Assembly (NCBI GenBank): GCA_016208315.1
Contig: JACQYF010000106.1
Location: forward strand, 1-64,000
Length of the DNA: 64,000 nucleotides
Reading direction: 5' to 3'
Source of the DNA: Chloroflexota bacterium
GTDB lineage: Bacteria > Chloroflexota > Anaerolineae > UBA4142
Shown here: in pieces, positions 52,196 to 61,655 of the stretch
Numbering within the stretch: position 1 is the stretch's first letter
Layout of the letters: every line of letters starts with the position of its first letter
The notes under the pieces: model-generated
The model's database searches: none
Told to the model about the DNA's origin: nothing
Seen by the model: the letters and a program-made list of their open reading frames with translations, nothing else
Translations under genes and position numbers: made by a program

Positions 52196-52210
52196 CGTCA
52201 GGTATATCTT

Positions 52211-52303
52211 GTAAAACGTAAAGCGTAAAACGTGCCCTGAGCGAAGCATGCCCTGAGCCATGTCGAAGGGTCGAAGGGTTACGTTTTACGCATCACGTTT
52301 TAC
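52211..52303. repeat. Inverted repeat of CGTAAAACG words with CCCTGAGC core
   Basis: 23-bp arms (GTAAAACGTAAAGCGTAAAA...) flank two partial copies of GCCCTGAGCGAAG / GTCGAAGGG. The same composite occurs at 62827-62913. Confidence 0.85.
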
Positions 52304-52305
52304 CC

Positions 52306-52485
52306 TCACACCTTCCAGCCGTCGTAGATGACGAGACCCAGAACACCGACGACCAAACCGAGCAGTATCGCCAGCGTTCCTCCGGGTGAGCTTAGGAAAA
52401 TCGAAGCGCCGATCATGCTTCCCAACGCGACCGTCTCCATCATGCCGACGACCACGTACTTGAGGACGTTCCAGGTTTTTTCCAA
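52306..52485 (-). CDS. Small two-helix membrane protein downstream of copA
   Basis: 59 residues from a TTG at 52485 (EKTWNVLKYVVVGMMETV, LGSMIGASIFLSSPGGTLAI, LLGLVVGVLGLVIYDGWKV). Two hydrophobic helices. The frame is not the longest in this interval, but its hydrophobic pattern and clean C-terminus support it; AAGGC precedes the TTG. An ATG at 52443 would give a shorter form. Probably in the copper operon. Confidence 0.5.
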   Translation of the reverse strand: MEKTWNVLKYVVVGMMETVALGSMIGASIFLSSPGGTLAILLGLVVGVLGLVIYDGWKV

Positions 52486-52568
52486 GTTGCCTTCGCGCCG
52501 CCTTTCTCTTAGGTTCTTTGGGGAAGGATGCTACGACGGCCATGCTGCCCCAACGGCCCGATTATAAC

Positions 52569-55085
52569 TCAAAGTGCCGGAGAACGGAAATTTCGCAATC
52601 GCAGCGAATTGGTCACCACAAAGACCGACGAGAACGCCATCGCCGCCGCGGACAGGATCGGGTTCAACAAGAGGCCGATGAACGGATAGAGCACGCCCGC
52701 CGCGACCGGAATTCCGGCGACGTTGTAGAAGAACGCCCAAAACATATTGCCCTTGATCGTGCGGATGGTTTGCTTGGAAAGCGCAATCGCCGTCACTACG
52801 CCGCGCAGGTCACCGGAGATAAGGGTAATGTCCGCGGCTTCCATCGCCACATCCGTGCCCGTGCCAATGGCGATACCGATGTCGGCTTGCGCCAGCGCCG
52901 GCGCGTCGTTTATCCCATCGCCCACCATTCCAACGATTTTCCCCTGTGCCTGCAGTTCCTTGACCTTGTCGGCCTTTTGTCCTGGCAGAACCTCGGCGAA
53001 ATAATGCTCGATGCCCACCTGCTTGGCGATGGCGGCCGCGGTGCGCGGGTTGTCGCCCGTCAACATGTAAACGTCCAGTCCGAGTTTTTTCAGTTGCTCG
53101 ACCGCGCCGCGTGAATTCGGTTTCAGCGTATCCGCCACGGCGATCAACCCTGCGGCCCGGCGGTCAATCGCGGCGAACATCGCCGTCTTGCCTGCGTCGG
53201 CTAGCTGGGCCGATTGCGCTTCCAGCCCGTCGAGCGCGATGTTGAGATCCTTCATCAGCTTGGCGTTGCCGACCAAGACCTCGTGCTCCTCAACGCACGC
53301 GCGGACGCCGTGCCCCGCGACAGCGCCAAATTCGGTCGGCGCGATCAACTTCAGGCCCAGCTCCTTCGCGTGATTCACGATCGCCTGCCCGAGCGGATGC
53401 TCACTGTTCTGTTCGGCTGAGGCGACCAGACGGAGCAATTGGAAGTTGGAACTACTTCCCACTTCCGATTTCCCACTTCCGACTTCTAACTTCGCACTTG
53501 CCACTTCCACTACGTCCGTTACCGCCGGTTGCCCTTGCGTCAACGTTCCGGTCTTGTCGAGAATGATGGCCGTGACCTTGTGCGCGGTTTCCAGCGCGCC
53601 GCCGCTGCGAATCAAAACGCCATTCTCCGCGCCCTTGCCCGTCCCGACGATGATCGCGGTCGGCGTGGCGAGGCCGAGCGCGCACGGGCACGCGATGATG
53701 AGGACCGCGACAAAGTTGACAAAGGCAAAGTTGAACGCGGGCTGCGGCCCAAAGACGAGCCAAATGACAAAGGTCGCGACGGCGACCACGATGACCGCCG
53801 GCACAAAGACCGCCGAGATTTGGTCCGCCAATCGCTGGATCGGCGCTTTGGACGCCTGGGCATCCTCGACCAGTTTGATGATTTGCGCGAGCGCGGTCTC
53901 CTTGCCGACTTTGCGCGCCTCGAACCGGAACGCGCCCATCTTGTTCAACGTCGCGCCGATGACTTGATCGCCCACGCTCTTTTCGACCGGCAGACTCTCG
54001 CCGGTGATCATGGACTCGTCCACCGTGGATTGCCCTTGCACGATGACGCCGTCCACCGGAACCTTTTCGCCCGGCCGCACGCTCACAATGTCGGCAACCC
54101 GCACATCCTCGAATTTCACTTCGATTTCTTGGCCGTCGCGCACGACGCGCGCGGTCTTGGCGCGCAAGCCCATCAGCTTCTTGATCGCGTCCGAGGTCTG
54201 GCCTTTTGCGCGCGCTTCCAAGTACTTGCCGACTTTGATCAGCGTGATGATGACCGCCGCGCTTTCGAAATAGACGTGCGACGGGATCTTGATACCAAAG
54301 AGCGCGGCGACGAGCACGATCACGCTAAACCAGTACGCGGCATTCGTGCCCAGAGAAATGAGCAAGTCCATATTCGGCGCGAGGGCGCGTAGCGACTTGT
54401 ACGCGCCGCGGTGGTACGAGCGTCCCACGTAAAGCTGCACTGGCGTCGCCAACGCCATGAGCAGCCAATCAAAGCCGTTCCACTTGAAGAGCTCGGGCAA
54501 AAAGTTCTCCCACATCAGAACCGTGTGGATAAAGTCGCGCGACATGGACAAGAGGAAAAGCGGCAGGGTAAAGACAATGCCGATCATCAGATCGCGTTTC
54601 TCGTTCTGCATCTCCTGCTCGCGTAAAACACGCTCGCGATCCACCAGCTCCTCTTCGGTGCCGCTCACGTCCAGCACGTCGTAACCCACATCTTCGACCG
54701 CGTGCTTGAGATCGGCGAGCGTCACTGCGCCTGGGATCATCTGCACGGTCGCGCGTTCGGTCGCCAAATTGACGCTCACGTTCAACACGCCCGGCACCGA
54801 GCGCAAGCCGCCTTCGACGTGTGCCACGCAGCTCGCGCACGTCATGCCGCCGATGGGCAGCGTAATCTTGTCGGTGACCACGTCGTAGCCGACATCACGC
54901 ACGGCCGCGACCATCTTGTCCACGGTCGTTTGCTCCGGATTGAACTCGACCGTGGCGCGCTCGTTCGCGAGGTTCACGGTCGCCTTTGTGACGCCGGACA
55001 CCTCATTCAAGCCGCCTTCCACGTGCGCCACACAGCTCGCGCACGTCATACCTTCTATGGGTAGGGTTACTTGTTGTAAAGCCAT
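52569..55085 (-). CDS. copA: Copper-exporting P1B-type ATPase
   Basis: 838 residues. Two N-terminal heavy-metal domains ([15 protein letters not shown] at about 14 and 88), actuator [14 protein letters not shown], metal site [13 protein letters not shown] (about 465), phosphorylation DKTGTLTQG (about 510), [14 protein letters not shown] and [16 protein letters not shown] (about 723), and the last helices with [14 protein letters not shown]. Exports Cu(I) from the cytoplasm. Residues about 525-549 ([17 protein letters not shown]) are encoded by a word repeat. Complete, unlike the ATPase at 12149. Downstream of csoR. Confidence 0.97.
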   Translation of the reverse strand: MALQQVTLPIEGMTCASCVAHVEGGLNEVSGVTKATVNLANERATVEFNPEQTTVDKMVAAVRDVGYDVVTDKITLPIGGMTCASCVAHVEGGLRSVPGVLNVSVNLATERATVQMIPGAVTLADLKHAVEDVGYDVLDVSGTEEELVDRERVLREQEMQNEKRDLMIGIVFTLPLFLLSMSRDFIHTVLMWENFLPELFKWNGFDWLLMALATPVQLYVGRSYHRGAYKSLRALAPNMDLLISLGTNAAYWFSVIVLVAALFGIKIPSHVYFESAAVIITLIKVGKYLEARAKGQTSDAIKKLMGLRAKTARVVRDGQEIEVKFEDVRVADIVSVRPGEKVPVDGVIVQGQSTVDESMITGESLPVEKSVGDQVIGATLNKMGAFRFEARKVGKETALAQIIKLVEDAQASKAPIQRLADQISAVFVPAVIVVAVATFVIWLVFGPQPAFNFAFVNFVAVLIIACPCALGLATPTAIIVGTGKGAENGVLIRSGGALETAHKVTAIILDKTGTLTQGQPAVTDVVEVASAKLEVGSGKSEVGSSSNFQLLRLVASAEQNSEHPLGQAIVNHAKELGLKLIAPTEFGAVAGHGVRACVEEHEVLVGNAKLMKDLNIALDGLEAQSAQLADAGKTAMFAAIDRRAAGLIAVADTLKPNSRGAVEQLKKLGLDVYMLTGDNPRTAAAIAKQVGIEHYFAEVLPGQKADKVKELQAQGKIVGMVGDGINDAPALAQADIGIAIGTGTDVAMEAADITLISGDLRGVVTAIALSKQTIRTIKGNMFWAFFYNVAGIPVAAGVLYPFIGLLLNPILSAAAMAFSSVFVVTNSLRLRNFRSPAL
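53436..53512. repeat. In-frame word repeat inside copA
   Basis: Six degenerate copies of the 9-10-nt word (A/G)GAAGT(T/C/G)GG. The encoded Gly/Ser/Glu-rich insert lies just after the phosphorylation loop, in the nucleotide-binding domain. Confidence 0.75.
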
Positions 55086-55093
55086 GTCTCCTC

Positions 55094-55166
55094 CCAGTAA
55101 ACAGTTAACAGTTAACAGTCAACAGTGGCCGATCTTCTGTTTACTGTTTGCTGATTACTGTTCACT
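55094..55166. repeat. Inverted repeat of AACAGT words between csoR and copA
   Basis: Left arm AGTAAACAGTTAACAGTTAA..., right arm ...TGTTTACTGTTTGCTGATTA mirror each other around a 9-nt centre. It begins 3 bp after the csoR stop and reaches the copA ribosome-binding site. Confidence 0.82.
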
Positions 55167-55168
55167 GA

Positions 55169-55447
55169 TTACAGTTTCGCCGTCGTCTCGAACACGTCCA
55201 ACAACTCTTTGATGACCCGCTCGCGCTCTTTGGCCTTGTTACTGCGGATCGCCGTCGTGACACAGCCGTCGAGGTGTCGCTCGAGGATCAGCGTATTGAG
55301 CTTGTCTATCGCCTTTTGAATCGCTTGCGTCTGCTTGATAATGTCAATGCAGTACGCGTCCTCCTCGATCATCCGCGCGACCGCGCCGACGTGCCCCTGA
55401 ATGCTCAGGGCGCGATTGCGTAGGTCGTCTTTTTGAATCTCGCTCAT
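55169..55447 (-). CDS. csoR: CsoR-family copper-sensing repressor
   Basis: 92 residues, all-helical DUF156 fold. Conserved Cu(I) ligands: Cys33 in EDAYCIDII, His58 and Cys62 in ERHLDGCVTTAI. Represses the operon until Cu(I) binds. ATG 55447 follows AAGGGAG. A GC-rich palindrome that looks like its operator is 13 bp upstream. Directs copA, the small membrane gene and possibly the YHS gene. Confidence 0.93.
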   Translation of the reverse strand: MSEIQKDDLRNRALSIQGHVGAVARMIEEDAYCIDIIKQTQAIQKAIDKLNTLILERHLDGCVTTAIRSNKAKERERVIKELLDVFETTAKL

Positions 55448-55460
55448 CGTGCTCCCTTCC

Positions 55461-55489
55461 GTAGCCCACCCCCCTGGGGAGGGGGTAGG
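55461..55489. promoter_or_regulatory. CsoR-type operator
   Basis: Read on the minus strand: CCTACCCCCTCCCCAGGGG followed by GGTGGGCTAC. The TACCC...GGGTG pseudo-palindrome with a G/C-rich centre matches the style of known CsoR operators. Positioned just before csoR. Confidence 0.65.
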
Positions 55490-55673
55490 CAGTTCTATTG
55501 TATCCCGAATGCCTCTGCTTGTCAAAATTGGCTGCGGGCCGCGCGGCAAACAAAAAGACCGATCCAGCGATCGGTCCGGTCTCAGCACATCATAGGTTTG
55601 AGGAGAGAGGCGTATGCGCCATCTTCGAAAGCGACTAACGCCGACGCCACGTGTGATTCGCGCAAGAGAGCGC

Positions 55674-56978
55674 TCACTCCTCGGTAATTCTGTGATGTAC
55701 TGTGTCTCCCTCTCTCCCCTGCTCCCCTGCTCCCCTGCTCCTCTGCTGAGCGTCAGAGGAAGCATCCTTTGCCCTTTCTTCCCTCGCCCGCCTGCGTTCG
55801 TCCAAGCGCCGCTCCGGCCCCATCCACGAGACGGCGGCATCCCCGTGCGCGGCGCGGTCGCGCTGCCACTGCTCGAAGAGAAACACGACCATCGCCCACA
55901 GGACGCCCGCCACGGGAATGCCAAAGAACGCGCCCCAAAAGCCGCCCACCTTGATGCCGATCAAAATGGCGGCAAAGACCAGGAGAGGATGCAAGCCGAT
56001 GGCTTTGCTCAACACACGCGGCATGAACACGTTGACGATGACGAATTGGTAAACAAAGAGAGCAATAAAGAGCCACAGACTCAGTTCGGGCGCCTGAAAT
56101 AGGACGACGAGCAGCGGCGGCAGCAGCGCCAGAAACGGACCGACGAGCGGGATCAACATGAACAATACCGCGAACAGACTGGCCGCGAGCACGAAATCCA
56201 ATCCCAAGACTTCTAGCGCGACCGCCGTACCGATCCCTTGCAGCAACGCCTGGACCAATTGCCCGCGGATAAAGCCGCCAAACGTCCGGTTGACGCTTTG
56301 CGACAAATAGTTGGTCTCCCGTTGCAGCGATTCGGGAACGAGATCCAGCAAGAGATGCCGCACGCGCGTCCCGTCGAGAGTAATATAGAAACTCAGGATC
56401 AGCACTACGAACACATTTGCCAGAAACGCCAAAAGGCCGGTAAAGATGCCGAGCGCGTTTTGAACCAGCGTAGATGCGGCGCCCTGCAAAACGGTCAAGG
56501 CGCTGCGCGCGGCTTCCACGACATCCACCCGGATTCCGAATCGCGCCAGTTGCTCTTCCACCCAAATCCCGACGACCGGTACGCGCGTCATCAACTCGGG
56601 CAATTGGCTGGCAATCTGCGTCAACTGCATGGCCGTTGGCGGCACAAACAGGATGACGACGATCATGATGGCAACCAACAGCCCCAAGTACACGAGGGCG
56701 ACGGCCGACGATCGGGACAAGTGGAATTCCGCCAAATCTTTCGTGCGTGACTCGCCTAACACAGGGCGCAGTAAGTCGAGCAAGATGAGCGGGACCGGGT
56801 GCGCGGCAAGATCGGAGACCAGCGGATCCAAAACGAAGGAAAGTATCCAACCGAGGATGAAGAGCAGAATAATATCGGCAAAGCCGCTAAGCAATTGCCA
56901 CAGCATCTGCGCCAGAACGAGTCCGGCGAGGAAGATCAACAAGACCAGAAGAATATTGAGCAGGCGCGAGCGTTCCAC
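55674..56978 (-). CDS. AI-2E family (PerM-like) membrane protein
   Basis: 434 residues. About seven to eight helices in the UPF0118/AI-2E pattern: GFADIILLFILGWILSFVLD, a large extracytoplasmic segment (150-220), FGGFIRGQLVQALLQGIGTA and LIPLVGPFLALLPPLLVVLF. Some members act as transporters or antiporters, most are uncharacterised. The polar C-terminal 50 residues are unusually long, and the final part is encoded by GGAGCAGGGGAGCAGG words. ATG at 56978. Confidence 0.88.
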   Translation of the reverse strand: MERSRLLNILLVLLIFLAGLVLAQMLWQLLSGFADIILLFILGWILSFVLDPLVSDLAAHPVPLILLDLLRPVLGESRTKDLAEFHLSRSSAVALVYLGLLVAIMIVVILFVPPTAMQLTQIASQLPELMTRVPVVGIWVEEQLARFGIRVDVVEAARSALTVLQGAASTLVQNALGIFTGLLAFLANVFVVLILSFYITLDGTRVRHLLLDLVPESLQRETNYLSQSVNRTFGGFIRGQLVQALLQGIGTAVALEVLGLDFVLAASLFAVLFMLIPLVGPFLALLPPLLVVLFQAPELSLWLFIALFVYQFVIVNVFMPRVLSKAIGLHPLLVFAAILIGIKVGGFWGAFFGIPVAGVLWAMVVFLFEQWQRDRAAHGDAAVSWMGPERRLDERRRAREERAKDASSDAQQRSRGAGEQGREGDTVHHRITEE

Positions 56979-56991
56979 AAATCATTCCTCA

Positions 56992-57035
56992 GAGTTCCCA
57001 CGACTTCCCTCATAAACAGAAACTCGTGGGAACTC
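56992..57035. repeat. Palindromic repeat (GAGTTCCCACGA arms)
   Basis: 12-bp perfect arms GAGTTCCCACGA / TCGTGGGAACTC in the gap between the glycoside hydrolase and AI-2E genes. Related to the in-gene copy at 41988-42028. Confidence 0.85.
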
Positions 57036-57046
57036 AGAGCAAGGGC

Positions 57047-58714
57047 TCAGCGGGTCTTTCGCGACCCCAGCAAACTGCGCGCAAACAGCGCGCCGGCGAG
57101 AACCAGGACGAGCGACGACGGTATGACTAACGTCCACGGAAACTCGCGCGTGCCGTCGGTGTACACCGCGATCGCGTCGAGCGCGACTTCGCCATTCTGG
57201 CCCACGACCAGTTCGACGGTATGGACGCTGCGCGACACGTTGCGCGCCACGGGCACGCGGACCTGCCATTCGTCCTTGGGCGACGATAACTCGATATAGC
57301 TGTGGCGATTGGCGTCGAGCGGCAGATTGGGCACAGTCTGTCCGTCGAGCGTCACCCAGGCGCGGCCCTCGTCAGGCCCACGTCGCATGAGCAAGTCTAC
57401 GCCGTCGCCCCAGAACTGGAATACGGCACGGGCGCCCGGCTGGCGCGTGACCATCTCGCGCCCGCCGCTGTCCTTGACGTCGAGCCGCGGCTGCCAATTG
57501 CCCGTCAAATTCACCGCCGGATTGGTCTCTTGATACAACCCCGGCCCCATCGTCGCCGATGCGGTCGCCGCCTGCTTGGTGCGTTGATACACGAGGCGCG
57601 GCGTAAAATCCACGTCCACCATGCGAAAATAATAATCCGAACGGTCCGGCGTGAGATCGCCGACCTGCCGAAAGTACCAAATATTAACAACGCCCAGCCA
57701 CGGCCATTTGGTACGCGCCTCCACAATCCCGCGCACCGTATAGTCGGCCTGCTGTTGCTCCGTGACCCGGCCCCAAATCAACTTGTCCAGATCGAAATCG
57801 GGCGGCGAGGCGTTCCAGCCGTACTCGTTGATCCACACCGCTTTGTTCGCATCGCCGAATTCCTCCATCACCTGGCGCGTCAACGCGATGCGCTGAAAAT
57901 TCAGTTTGGTTCGGTCCGCAGGTTCGTCCGGCGAGGCGCGCAGGCCAAAGGCATTGGCCGAGAGAATATCGAAATAGTCTTTCGCGCCGGCTTTGTAAAG
58001 CGCCGTGAGATAGTCCAAGTCGTCCATGGCGCGCCATTGGGTCGTGCCCGGCGCCCACGGTTCGCCGGGGGTCGTGATCGCGAGGGGCGCGGAGAGGACA
58101 CGGATATTCGGGTCGGCGGCTTTGGCGCGCGTGTAAGCGATTTGCAGCAGCGCGGCATAGCCCGCGGGGTCAACGGGACGATTGCCCCATTCGGGAAAAA
58201 TATTCGGCTCGTTCCAAATTTGAATGAAATGGATGCGCCCGCGATAGCGGCGGATGAACGCGTCTACAAAATCGCCGTAATCGTTGAGATTATCTGGCGG
58301 GGCCGAGGCGAGGTTCTTGTCTTTGCGCGCCCACGCGGGCGGGCGGTCGAGGCGCGCGATGATCTGCAAGCCGTACTTTTCAAAGTTGGCGACGATCTGG
58401 TCCGACTTGTCCCATTCGTACTGGTTCTTGCGCTTTTCGATTTCTTCCCACGAGAATTGCTGCTTGGCCCAGACGATCCCGGCTTCGCGCGCCATTCGCA
58501 CCGTGCGATCGCGCTTCCAATCCTCCACTTCGCGGTCGAGAAAGAAATTCGCGCCGTAAGGGTTGACGTCGGTATCGGGGACCAGGCGCGGCGCGGTCGC
58601 GGCAGGCGCGGGGCTGTACGATTCGACCCAGTTGGAGATGGTCCAGGATAAACCGACGAGGCACGCGAGTGCGACGAGCGCGAGCAAGAGGCGATAGAGA
58701 CGTGCGAGTTTCAT
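57047..58714 (-). CDS. Membrane-anchored glycoside hydrolase (GH39/GH5-like clan A fold)
   Basis: 555 residues. N-terminal membrane helix (LLLALVALACLVGLSWTIS), TIM-barrel catalytic domain, a C-terminal beta-rich domain and a final helix (LVIPSSLVLVLAGALFARSL). Acid/base Glu in HFIQIWNEPNIFPEWG and nucleophile Glu in KAVWINEYGWNASP, spaced as in clan GH-A. Acts outside the cell on an unknown glycan. Complete; stands alone between AI-2E and the bc operon. Confidence 0.85.
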   Translation of the reverse strand: MKLARLYRLLLALVALACLVGLSWTISNWVESYSPAPAATAPRLVPDTDVNPYGANFFLDREVEDWKRDRTVRMAREAGIVWAKQQFSWEEIEKRKNQYEWDKSDQIVANFEKYGLQIIARLDRPPAWARKDKNLASAPPDNLNDYGDFVDAFIRRYRGRIHFIQIWNEPNIFPEWGNRPVDPAGYAALLQIAYTRAKAADPNIRVLSAPLAITTPGEPWAPGTTQWRAMDDLDYLTALYKAGAKDYFDILSANAFGLRASPDEPADRTKLNFQRIALTRQVMEEFGDANKAVWINEYGWNASPPDFDLDKLIWGRVTEQQQADYTVRGIVEARTKWPWLGVVNIWYFRQVGDLTPDRSDYYFRMVDVDFTPRLVYQRTKQAATASATMGPGLYQETNPAVNLTGNWQPRLDVKDSGGREMVTRQPGARAVFQFWGDGVDLLMRRGPDEGRAWVTLDGQTVPNLPLDANRHSYIELSSPKDEWQVRVPVARNVSRSVHTVELVVGQNGEVALDAIAVYTDGTREFPWTLVIPSSLVLVLAGALFARSLLGSRKTR

Positions 58715-58858
58715 CTACTCGCATCATAGCACAAGCCGGGGAGCGCGTCAAAAATGCGCCCAGCGGAATTCTAGGCGCAGTGCGGCTGTATATTTGCCAA
58801 CAGAGTTTAAGGTAGCGGCAAATCACAAAACCAGGAGCGACTCCTTTCATAACGAAAA

Positions 58859-58891
58859 AACCTTGCGAAGGTGTTCCACCTTCGCAAGGTT
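58859..58891 (-). terminator. Terminator of the Rieske/b/c operon
   Basis: AACCTTGCGAAGGTG and CACCTTCGCAAGGTT form a perfect 15-bp stem with a 3-nt loop. On the minus strand TTTTTTCGTT follows. Lies 17 bp after the cytochrome c stop. Confidence 0.93.
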
Positions 58892-58907
58892 CGATAGTCT
58901 TCGATTG

Positions 58908-59729
58908 CTATTGTGGACCCAGCCCGACTCCCGCGAACTGGCGCTCGTAGATGAGGACTTGCCAGATCGCGTTTTCGCCGAGGGATCTCCAGGGCGGCAT
59001 GCCTGTGCCCTGCACGCCTTCGCTGATGCGGAAGAAATGACAATCCACCGGCAGGCCTTGCATGTACGCCTTGTCGGTAAAGGTGGCCGGCTTGGGATTG
59101 AGACTCCCCGCCGCAGGCCCGTTGCCCTGCCCGCCCGTGCCGTGACACGCGGCGCACTTCTCGTCGTATGTCTTTTTGCCTTCTGCGAGCGCGGCCGCAT
59201 TGGTCGCCGCGAACGGCGATTTCTTGCCAACGAACTGGGCCGGAACGTTTTGGCAACTCGCGTTAACACCTTGGCGCGTGGGCGCCGGCGTGGGGCTGGG
59301 GCCAGGCGTCGGGCTGTGCCGCGGCGTGCCGGGCGGGCTCCACGTCGGCATGGTCACGGAATACAGATCAGGACGCGAGCGAACCGGACGCCCTGCGGCG
59401 ATAGTATTCTTCAAGAATCCGGCCGCAGAGCCGGACCAACCGACGTCCTTCTGACGACGACCGTCGAAAAGGTCTTTGCGGTTGAGCGCGGGCGCCACCG
59501 AGGGAATGCCCTCGCCCTGCTTGCCGTGGCAAGACGCGCAGTAATTGCCAAACGCTTCCGCGCCCGTTTGGATATCCCGCCCGGCCAATGAGGCCGCGCG
59601 CTCTTCCATGCGCGTGCTGCCCGCGGGCGCGTTCGGCATGCCCAAATCGTTGATCGCCACCGCGGCGAGTGGAATACACGTAAGCAACGTAAAAATGAGG
59701 CCGACCAGAATCTTGAGTTGAGTGGACAT
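58908..59729 (-). CDS. Diheme cytochrome c of the bc-type complex
   Basis: 273 residues. N-terminal membrane anchor (LVGLIFTLLTCIPLAAVAI), then two c-type domains: CASCHGKQGEG (about 64) with a later Met, and CAACHGTGGQG (about 194) with GTGMPPWRSLGENAIW carrying the axial Met. A Pro/Thr-rich linker separates them. Carries electrons from the Rieske protein to terminal acceptors outside the membrane. Third gene of the operon, 14 bp after cytochrome b. Confidence 0.93.
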   Translation of the reverse strand: MSTQLKILVGLIFTLLTCIPLAAVAINDLGMPNAPAGSTRMEERAASLAGRDIQTGAEAFGNYCASCHGKQGEGIPSVAPALNRKDLFDGRRQKDVGWSGSAAGFLKNTIAAGRPVRSRPDLYSVTMPTWSPPGTPRHSPTPGPSPTPAPTRQGVNASCQNVPAQFVGKKSPFAATNAAALAEGKKTYDEKCAACHGTGGQGNGPAAGSLNPKPATFTDKAYMQGLPVDCHFFRISEGVQGTGMPPWRSLGENAIWQVLIYERQFAGVGLGPQ

Positions 59730-59743
59730 GGTAGTTGCTCCGG

Positions 59744-61576
59744 CTATTCGTATTCCGAGTCCTTGTGCAGATAGATGAGCTTTTCGTACGAACCGGTATC
59801 GCCGACCTTACGCGGCGTCCAAGTGACGCGGAGCGTCGCTTTTTTCAGATTCGTCTGCCAATCCTCGACGACGAAAAAGCCCTTGGCATCCGCCAGGCCG
59901 ATATCGGGGTTGTTCGTCGTTCTGGCACGTTCCGCTTGATCGGCCACATCGCGCTGCATTTCCGCGAGCATGCGGTTGAACGCATCGGCATTTGCCGGCG
60001 CGGTCGCGTATTTTGCCAATTCGTAGGTGCCGGCCGGAAGCCCCGCATAACCCAAGTGGCGCACCTCGCCGCAGTCTTCCGGCAACAGCGGAATGGCGGG
60101 GAGCACACACTCCTCCGGGATGAACTTTTGACCGATTTCGACCGCGGGCGGCGCGCTTACCCCGTACAACGGCGTGCCGAAATAGGAAAAGAGGATGAGC
60201 AATACCGCCGACGCCAGGCCCATGAAAATGCCCAGTTTGCGGTTCTTGCCCACACGAGATGACGAGCGGCCCCAGAAGCGGTCCCACAACTCGTCAATAT
60301 ACGGGACGGCAAACAAAACCACAAAGATGAGCGTGGGCAAAATCACGCCTTGAATCGCGGGGCTATCGTAGAATTGCACCAGGTCAATGCGCAATGCATC
60401 GCGCAAGCCGCGCAAAATGGGTAATACCCACGGGTCCTTCAACATACCCTGGATCCAGAGAAAATACCAGGGCGCGGTCGTGTGCAGCGGCGTCCGGTAA
60501 GGATCGGCGTGACTCTCCAACGGCGCGTGGAAGGCAAAGGTCGAGAACGCGACGATGGCGAACACGCCGATGGCGAACCACATCAGCTCCTTGGTCAAAA
60601 CTTCGGGCAAATAGTCCAGGCGTTCCTTAGCCACTTTGCGCACGGCCGGGTCCGGCGATTCTTCTTCGCCCGCGGGCAAGCTGATGCCGTGCAAGCGCGA
60701 GATGCGGTAGTAGTGGACCGATATGAAAACGATCGCCAGCAGCGGGAAGAGGATCACGTGGAGCAGATAGAATCGCAGCAGCCCGCTCTGCGCGATCGTA
60801 TCGCCGCCGCGTAGGAGCAAGTTGGAAATGTACCCCATGATCTCTTTGGGGGGCGCGGATTTCGCCATGCTCGTGCCGATGGTCACCGCCCAGTAAGCGA
60901 GCTGGTCCCAGGGCAAGAGGTAGCCGGAGTACGACAGACCCAAGGTAAGGATCAAGAGTACGACGCCCGTCACCCACGTAAACTGCCGCGGGTGCTTGAA
61001 CGAACCGGTGAGGTAAACCCGGAACATGTGCAGCGCGACAAAGATCACCATCAGTTCCGCGCCGACGCGATGGATGTCGCGCATCAGTTGGCCGAAGGGT
61101 ACGTCGCTGATGATCTGAACCATGGACTGGTAAGCCCGGTCTTGCTCGGGGATGTACCACACCATCAGAATCAGGCCGGTGATCGTTTCGATCAAAAAGG
61201 TAAACGCGCTGAGGTAGCCAAGGCCAAACGTATGCGTGAACTTGGTCGAAGATTTTTCGTAATACCGGGGACGGATGTGCGCGAAAAACGCGTTCGTAAA
61301 TACTTTGTAGCGGGGATTGGGCTTTTCAATCGGCGGATCGCCGCGGAACAGGGCGCGCACGTCGGCGATGCCCATGCCCGCCGAGACCGCGCGCATCGTA
61401 TCGTCGGCAAATTTATAGCCGGTCTCGCGCGTCTGCTGGACGAGTTTCTCGCGTCCTTCTTTTGTGCGCGCCTCTTCGATCAGAGGTAATGCCTGTTTAA
61501 GCCCGTGCGGCAGTCGCTCGCGAACCTTTTCAGCCACGGCCGCTAGAGGGCCGCGATTCCCATTGCGTTCGAACAT
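59744..61576 (-). CDS. Cytochrome b subunit, fused long form
   Basis: 610 residues, longer than usual. A 100-residue soluble N-terminal extension precedes the core. Heme ligands: HRVGAELMVIFVALH and LLHVILFPLLAIVFISVH. The quinol-site PEWY motif is replaced by TAPWYFLW. After about eight helices a soluble C-terminal domain of about 110 residues follows, with two Cys (EECVLPAIPLLPEDCGE). Oxidises menaquinol and passes electrons to Rieske and cytochrome c. Between the Rieske and cytochrome c genes. Confidence 0.93.
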   Translation of the reverse strand: MFERNGNRGPLAAVAEKVRERLPHGLKQALPLIEEARTKEGREKLVQQTRETGYKFADDTMRAVSAGMGIADVRALFRGDPPIEKPNPRYKVFTNAFFAHIRPRYYEKSSTKFTHTFGLGYLSAFTFLIETITGLILMVWYIPEQDRAYQSMVQIISDVPFGQLMRDIHRVGAELMVIFVALHMFRVYLTGSFKHPRQFTWVTGVVLLILTLGLSYSGYLLPWDQLAYWAVTIGTSMAKSAPPKEIMGYISNLLLRGGDTIAQSGLLRFYLLHVILFPLLAIVFISVHYYRISRLHGISLPAGEEESPDPAVRKVAKERLDYLPEVLTKELMWFAIGVFAIVAFSTFAFHAPLESHADPYRTPLHTTAPWYFLWIQGMLKDPWVLPILRGLRDALRIDLVQFYDSPAIQGVILPTLIFVVLFAVPYIDELWDRFWGRSSSRVGKNRKLGIFMGLASAVLLILFSYFGTPLYGVSAPPAVEIGQKFIPEECVLPAIPLLPEDCGEVRHLGYAGLPAGTYELAKYATAPANADAFNRMLAEMQRDVADQAERARTTNNPDIGLADAKGFFVVEDWQTNLKKATLRVTWTPRKVGDTGSYEKLIYLHKDSEYE

Positions 61577-61597
61577 GTATGTCCCTCCTTCCAGCGG

Positions 61598-61650
61598 ATG
61601 TCTAGCGGATTAGCGGATAACGAGCAACGGGCAACTTATCCGCTGGAATC
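61598..61650. repeat. Inverted repeat of AGCGGAT words
   Basis: AGCGGATTAGCGGATAA is mirrored by TTATCCGCTGGAATCCG across a 15-nt centre, in the gap between the Rieske and cytochrome b genes. Confidence 0.75.
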
Positions 61651-61655
61651 CGTTC

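Noticed and set aside
52286..52543. Longest frame (85 codons) after copA
   Set aside because: Basic, featureless sequence; the overlapping frame with two hydrophobic helices is the better candidate.
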